Shown piece after piece: positions 30,073-31,841 of a stretch of 31,841 nt of DNA. Made by a program: the position numbers and the translations under genes. Origin of the DNA: Nanobdellota archaeon. Lineage in GTDB: Archaea > Nanobdellota > Nanobdellia > Pacearchaeales > GW2011-AR1. Each line of letters begins with the position of its first letter. Positions within the stretch are counted from its first letter, which is position 1. The notes under the pieces were generated by a model that saw nothing but the letters and a program-made list of their open reading frames with translations, was not told where the DNA came from and did not search any database. The stretch spans positions 1 to 31,841 of the forward strand of contig JAUYDD010000064.1 of the NCBI GenBank assembly GCA_030704765.1, read 5' to 3'.

Positions 30073-30345
30073 GGGCCACCACACCCTAAAGGTTTTTTGC
30101 CACAGCTAAAAAATCGCCTGCTGGCGAGTGTGGCTTGATTGGCCCTTGTTTTTAGGATGCGCACGAAAACTTTCAGAAGTTTTCGGCGCCACAAAATTTT
30201 CTGAAAAATTTTGATGGCATGAAAATTCTTTCAGAAGAATTTTCTGCACAGAAAATTGCATAAAACAATTTTCTTGTGCTCGAGAATTGAAAACTGTAAC
30301 ATTTGCTACGGCCACATGATAAATCATAAGGTTTTCAATTCTCGA
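30073..30345. repeat. Hairpin array C, six or more consecutive stem-loops
   Basis: An outer GGGCCA/TGGCCC (30073-30078/30140-30145) encloses GCCACA/TGTGGC and CGCC-tgct-GGCG. Then five hairpins follow at 4-7-base gaps. They are CGAAAACTT-tcag-AAGTTTTCG (30164-30185), CAAAATTTT-ctga-AAAATTTTG (30192-30213) and GAAAATTCTT-tcag-AAGAATTTTC (30221-30244). Next is GCACAGAAAATTG/CAATTTTCTTGTGC with one bulge (30246-30279). Last is the 15-bp TCGAGAATTGAAAAC/GTTTTCAATTCTCGA (30280-30294/30331-30345), a near copy of array A 136-201. The array lies between the convergent xseAB and corA genes. Confidence 0.85.
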
Positions 30346-30372
30346 CATAATAAATATTCAAGAGAAACATCT

Positions 30373-31293
30373 CTACAATATCTTAGTTTTTTTCAGAATG
30401 ATAATTGATACTGTCCATATGAAAAATATAGAAGCTAAAAGCATAAAAAAAGCATAAGGATGGTCTCCATAAGGAAGTTTAACATTCATACCATATAATC
30501 CAGACAAAACCATGGGCACTGTTAAAAAAACAGTAAAAATTGTCAATACCCTTAAAATCTCATTTCTGCCATTAGACAGAGTTGTTGTATAATAATCCCT
30601 CATATTAGAGATAGATTTAAGGACTGATTCACAAATATTCAAGGTCTGGTTCAAGTCAACAATAAGGTCTTCAACAAGCATCTTTTCTTTTTCATTGAAT
30701 TTAATGCATTTGCATTTCAATATCCATGAATGAAGATTTATCAGGTATTCCAAGCTTGATAGATAATCATTCAAGATATCTTCTTGCAAAACAAGCTCTA
30801 AAATATCTTTTTCAGAAAGGTTTTTCAGGTTCCTTCTGTTCTTCTTCACTTCTTTTGATATATACCTAATCCAATAAGAATATTTATTAGAAAGTATCAT
30901 CAATACTTCTAATAAGCTTCTAGGCCTGTGGCTTGTTGTGAAATCTTTTTTAGTCCTGAGCATCCTTTCATATATCTGAAGGCGCGAATCAGAAATTGTC
31001 ATGAAACATCCTTTTGTCAGGACAAATAAGAAGGAACCAGTGTATTCATTCTCTATGTTGAAAGTAGGTATTCTTAAATAAACATAAATATTTCCTTCTT
31101 CTTCTTCTAACCTGGGTATCTCATTTATATCAAGTCCATCATTAATCCAATCTTTGTTTAAATTGAATTTTTCTATTAAAAAATCAATTTCTTTTTCATT
31201 AGGATCAATTACTTCTATCCAAGAATCTTTAGAATATTCATTTAACTTATGCATATCTTCTTTTCTGGAAATACGTTTATAATAATTTATCAT
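30373..31293 (-). CDS. corA: CorA-family divalent metal transporter
   Basis: 306 aa. The long soluble N-terminal part (WIEVIDPNEKEIDFLIEKFN; SFLFVLTKGCFMTISDSRLQ) and the helical stalk (ILEL..EDILNDYLSSLEYL; SVLKSISNMRDYYTTTLSNG RNE) are typical of CorA. Two C-terminal membrane helices follow: ILRVLTIFTVFLTVPMVLSG, ending in the signature LYGMNVKLPYG (GMN filter), and FFMLLASIFFIWTVSIIILK. The protein makes pentameric Mg/Co channels. The family's ExxE or related loop after GMN is here KLPYGDHP. A TATA-like TTTATAAA lies about 25-30 bases upstream (31316-31324). The gene is single and convergent with xseAB across array C. Confidence 0.9.
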   Translation of the reverse strand: MINYYKRISRKEDMHKLNEYSKDSWIEVIDPNEKEIDFLIEKFNLNKDWINDGLDINEIPRLEEEEGNIYVYLRIPTFNIENEYTGSFLFVLTKGCFMTISDSRLQIYERMLRTKKDFTTSHRPRSLLEVLMILSNKYSYWIRYISKEVKKNRRNLKNLSEKDILELVLQEDILNDYLSSLEYLINLHSWILKCKCIKFNEKEKMLVEDLIVDLNQTLNICESVLKSISNMRDYYTTTLSNGRNEILRVLTIFTVFLTVPMVLSGLYGMNVKLPYGDHPYAFFMLLASIFFIWTVSIIILKKTKIL

Positions 31294-31442
31294 GATAATA
31301 TTATGAAAATAAAGTGTTTATAAAATATATCAATATAGAAAATACTTATTGGTTTATCAAGAATCGAATATCAGGACAAAAAAGAACTAGTATATTTACT
31401 TTTTACCTTTTTTACTATTAAGATTTGAATTCTCTTTTATGT

Positions 31443-31841
31443 CGGAAATTGAAAACCTCATCTTTTAAGATGTCCAAAATGCTCTTCTCATACCTATCTA
31501 TTTTAATGGATAGAAAGAGAAGGCATTTTGGAGCATGCTCAAGAACCAAACACGCCATGGAATTTATTCCATGGTTCTTGACATGAGATAGTTTACTTGC
31601 ATTCAATTTCCGAGCATCCTAAAAATTTCCGAATCAGAAAAATCGCCGATCAAACTCCATCCTTCAAGATGGAGTAGGCGATTACTTCAAAATCTCTAAA
31701 AGATTTTGAATGTTCCAAAAAATCTTATGAAAGATTTTTTTGATGTCAAGAATCGAAAACCTCATCTTTTAAGATGAGGTATATTGCTTGTATTCGATTC
31801 TTGAGCATCCTAAAAACAAGGGCCTGCAACAAACCCACACC
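31443..31841. repeat. Hairpin array D (runs off the window)
   Basis: No gene is seen from 31294 to the end apart from the corA promoter. CGGAAATTGAA/TTCAATTTCCG (31443-31453/31602-31612) encloses CCAAAATGC/GCATTTTGG (31474-31482/31523-31531), with CTTCTC/GAGAAG inside it. It also encloses TCAAGAA/TTCTTGA (31539-31545/31575-31581), around CCATGGAAT-tt-ATTCCATGG. Then GAGCATCCTAAAAA and the 134-bp repeat body follow. Next is TCAAGAATCGA/TCGATTCTTGA (31746-31756/31794-31804) around CCTCATCTT-tt-AAGATGAGG, then again GAGCATCCTAAAAA. The last bases (AACAAGGGCC) match, inverted, the outer arm of array C (GGCCCTTGTT), so the array continues. Confidence 0.85.
31611..31744. repeat. 134-bp inverted copy of bases 5-138
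   Basis: The reverse complement of this stretch equals bases 5-138 except for two positions (AATCGCC against AATTGCC in one arm, and the CTCCATC hairpin arm). It carries the same hairpins in the same order. The right copy is joined at both ends to further units (GATGTC and GAGCATCC), so it is one module of a dispersed family rather than a simple terminal repeat. Confidence 0.85.

Overview
The window looks like an AT-rich archaeal chromosome segment, most likely from a DPANN lineage close to Woesearchaeota/Pacearchaeota. This is inferred from several signs. TATA-like boxes lie about 25 bases before many starts, and most of these genes lack a Shine-Dalgarno site. A short membrane protein begins with the KKAQVTT N-terminus. 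A large secreted protein carries CDNNIDDN-type and ITG-type motifs. There is also a CorA-like channel, a DUF3175 protein and an exonuclease VII pair, and there are many small PIN, AbrB and nucleotidyltransferase proteins. No rRNA, tRNA or CRISPR array was seen.

Layout. Bases 1-205 are a structured repeat. Next come a membrane protein plus LOG/SLOG-like pair (276-994), a broken small gene (1069-1296) and a 1.27-kaa secreted Cys-rich protein (1304-5113, minus). After a gap with gene remnants follow a hypothetical (5760-6146), an AbrB-nucleotidyltransferase operon (6162-7170, minus), a transglutaminase-TPR protein (7541-8503), a second hairpin array, a frameshifted methyltransferase-fold gene, a small hypothetical and a complete 1.4-kb IS5-like element (9854-11249).

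From about 11.3 to 28.3 kb the window is an accessory, defence-like island. It holds an AAA ATPase with a DUF4143-type tail, a small HD hydrolase, a membrane-anchored thermonuclease with Excalibur domain and a three-gene XRE-ImmA/DUF4411-PIN operon. It continues with a RecB/Cas4-like-DUF2779 nuclease, an AIPR protein, a decayed copy of the DUF2779 tail and two unknown small genes. A beta-class DNA methyltransferase sits tail to tail with a candidate restriction partner. RadC, a 53-aa AbrB protein, a YwgA-like/PIN pair, a membrane protein, a zinc-ribbon protein and a DUF3175 protein follow. The island ends with a second AbrB-nucleotidyltransferase operon, a radC fragment and another PIN-like protein.

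The last part is more housekeeping-like: xseA-xseB (exonuclease VII) and a CorA-family transporter. Between and after these lie two more hairpin arrays.

The most striking signals are two. (1) A family of modular hairpin arrays occurs at four intergenic places, including a 134-bp inverted repeat (132/134 matching) at the two window ends. (2) Two independent copies of the same architecture occur: an N-terminal AbrB-like domain fused to a minimal nucleotidyltransferase, overlapping a short helical gene, with a palindrome at the promoter. All function calls come from reading motifs; no database search was run.
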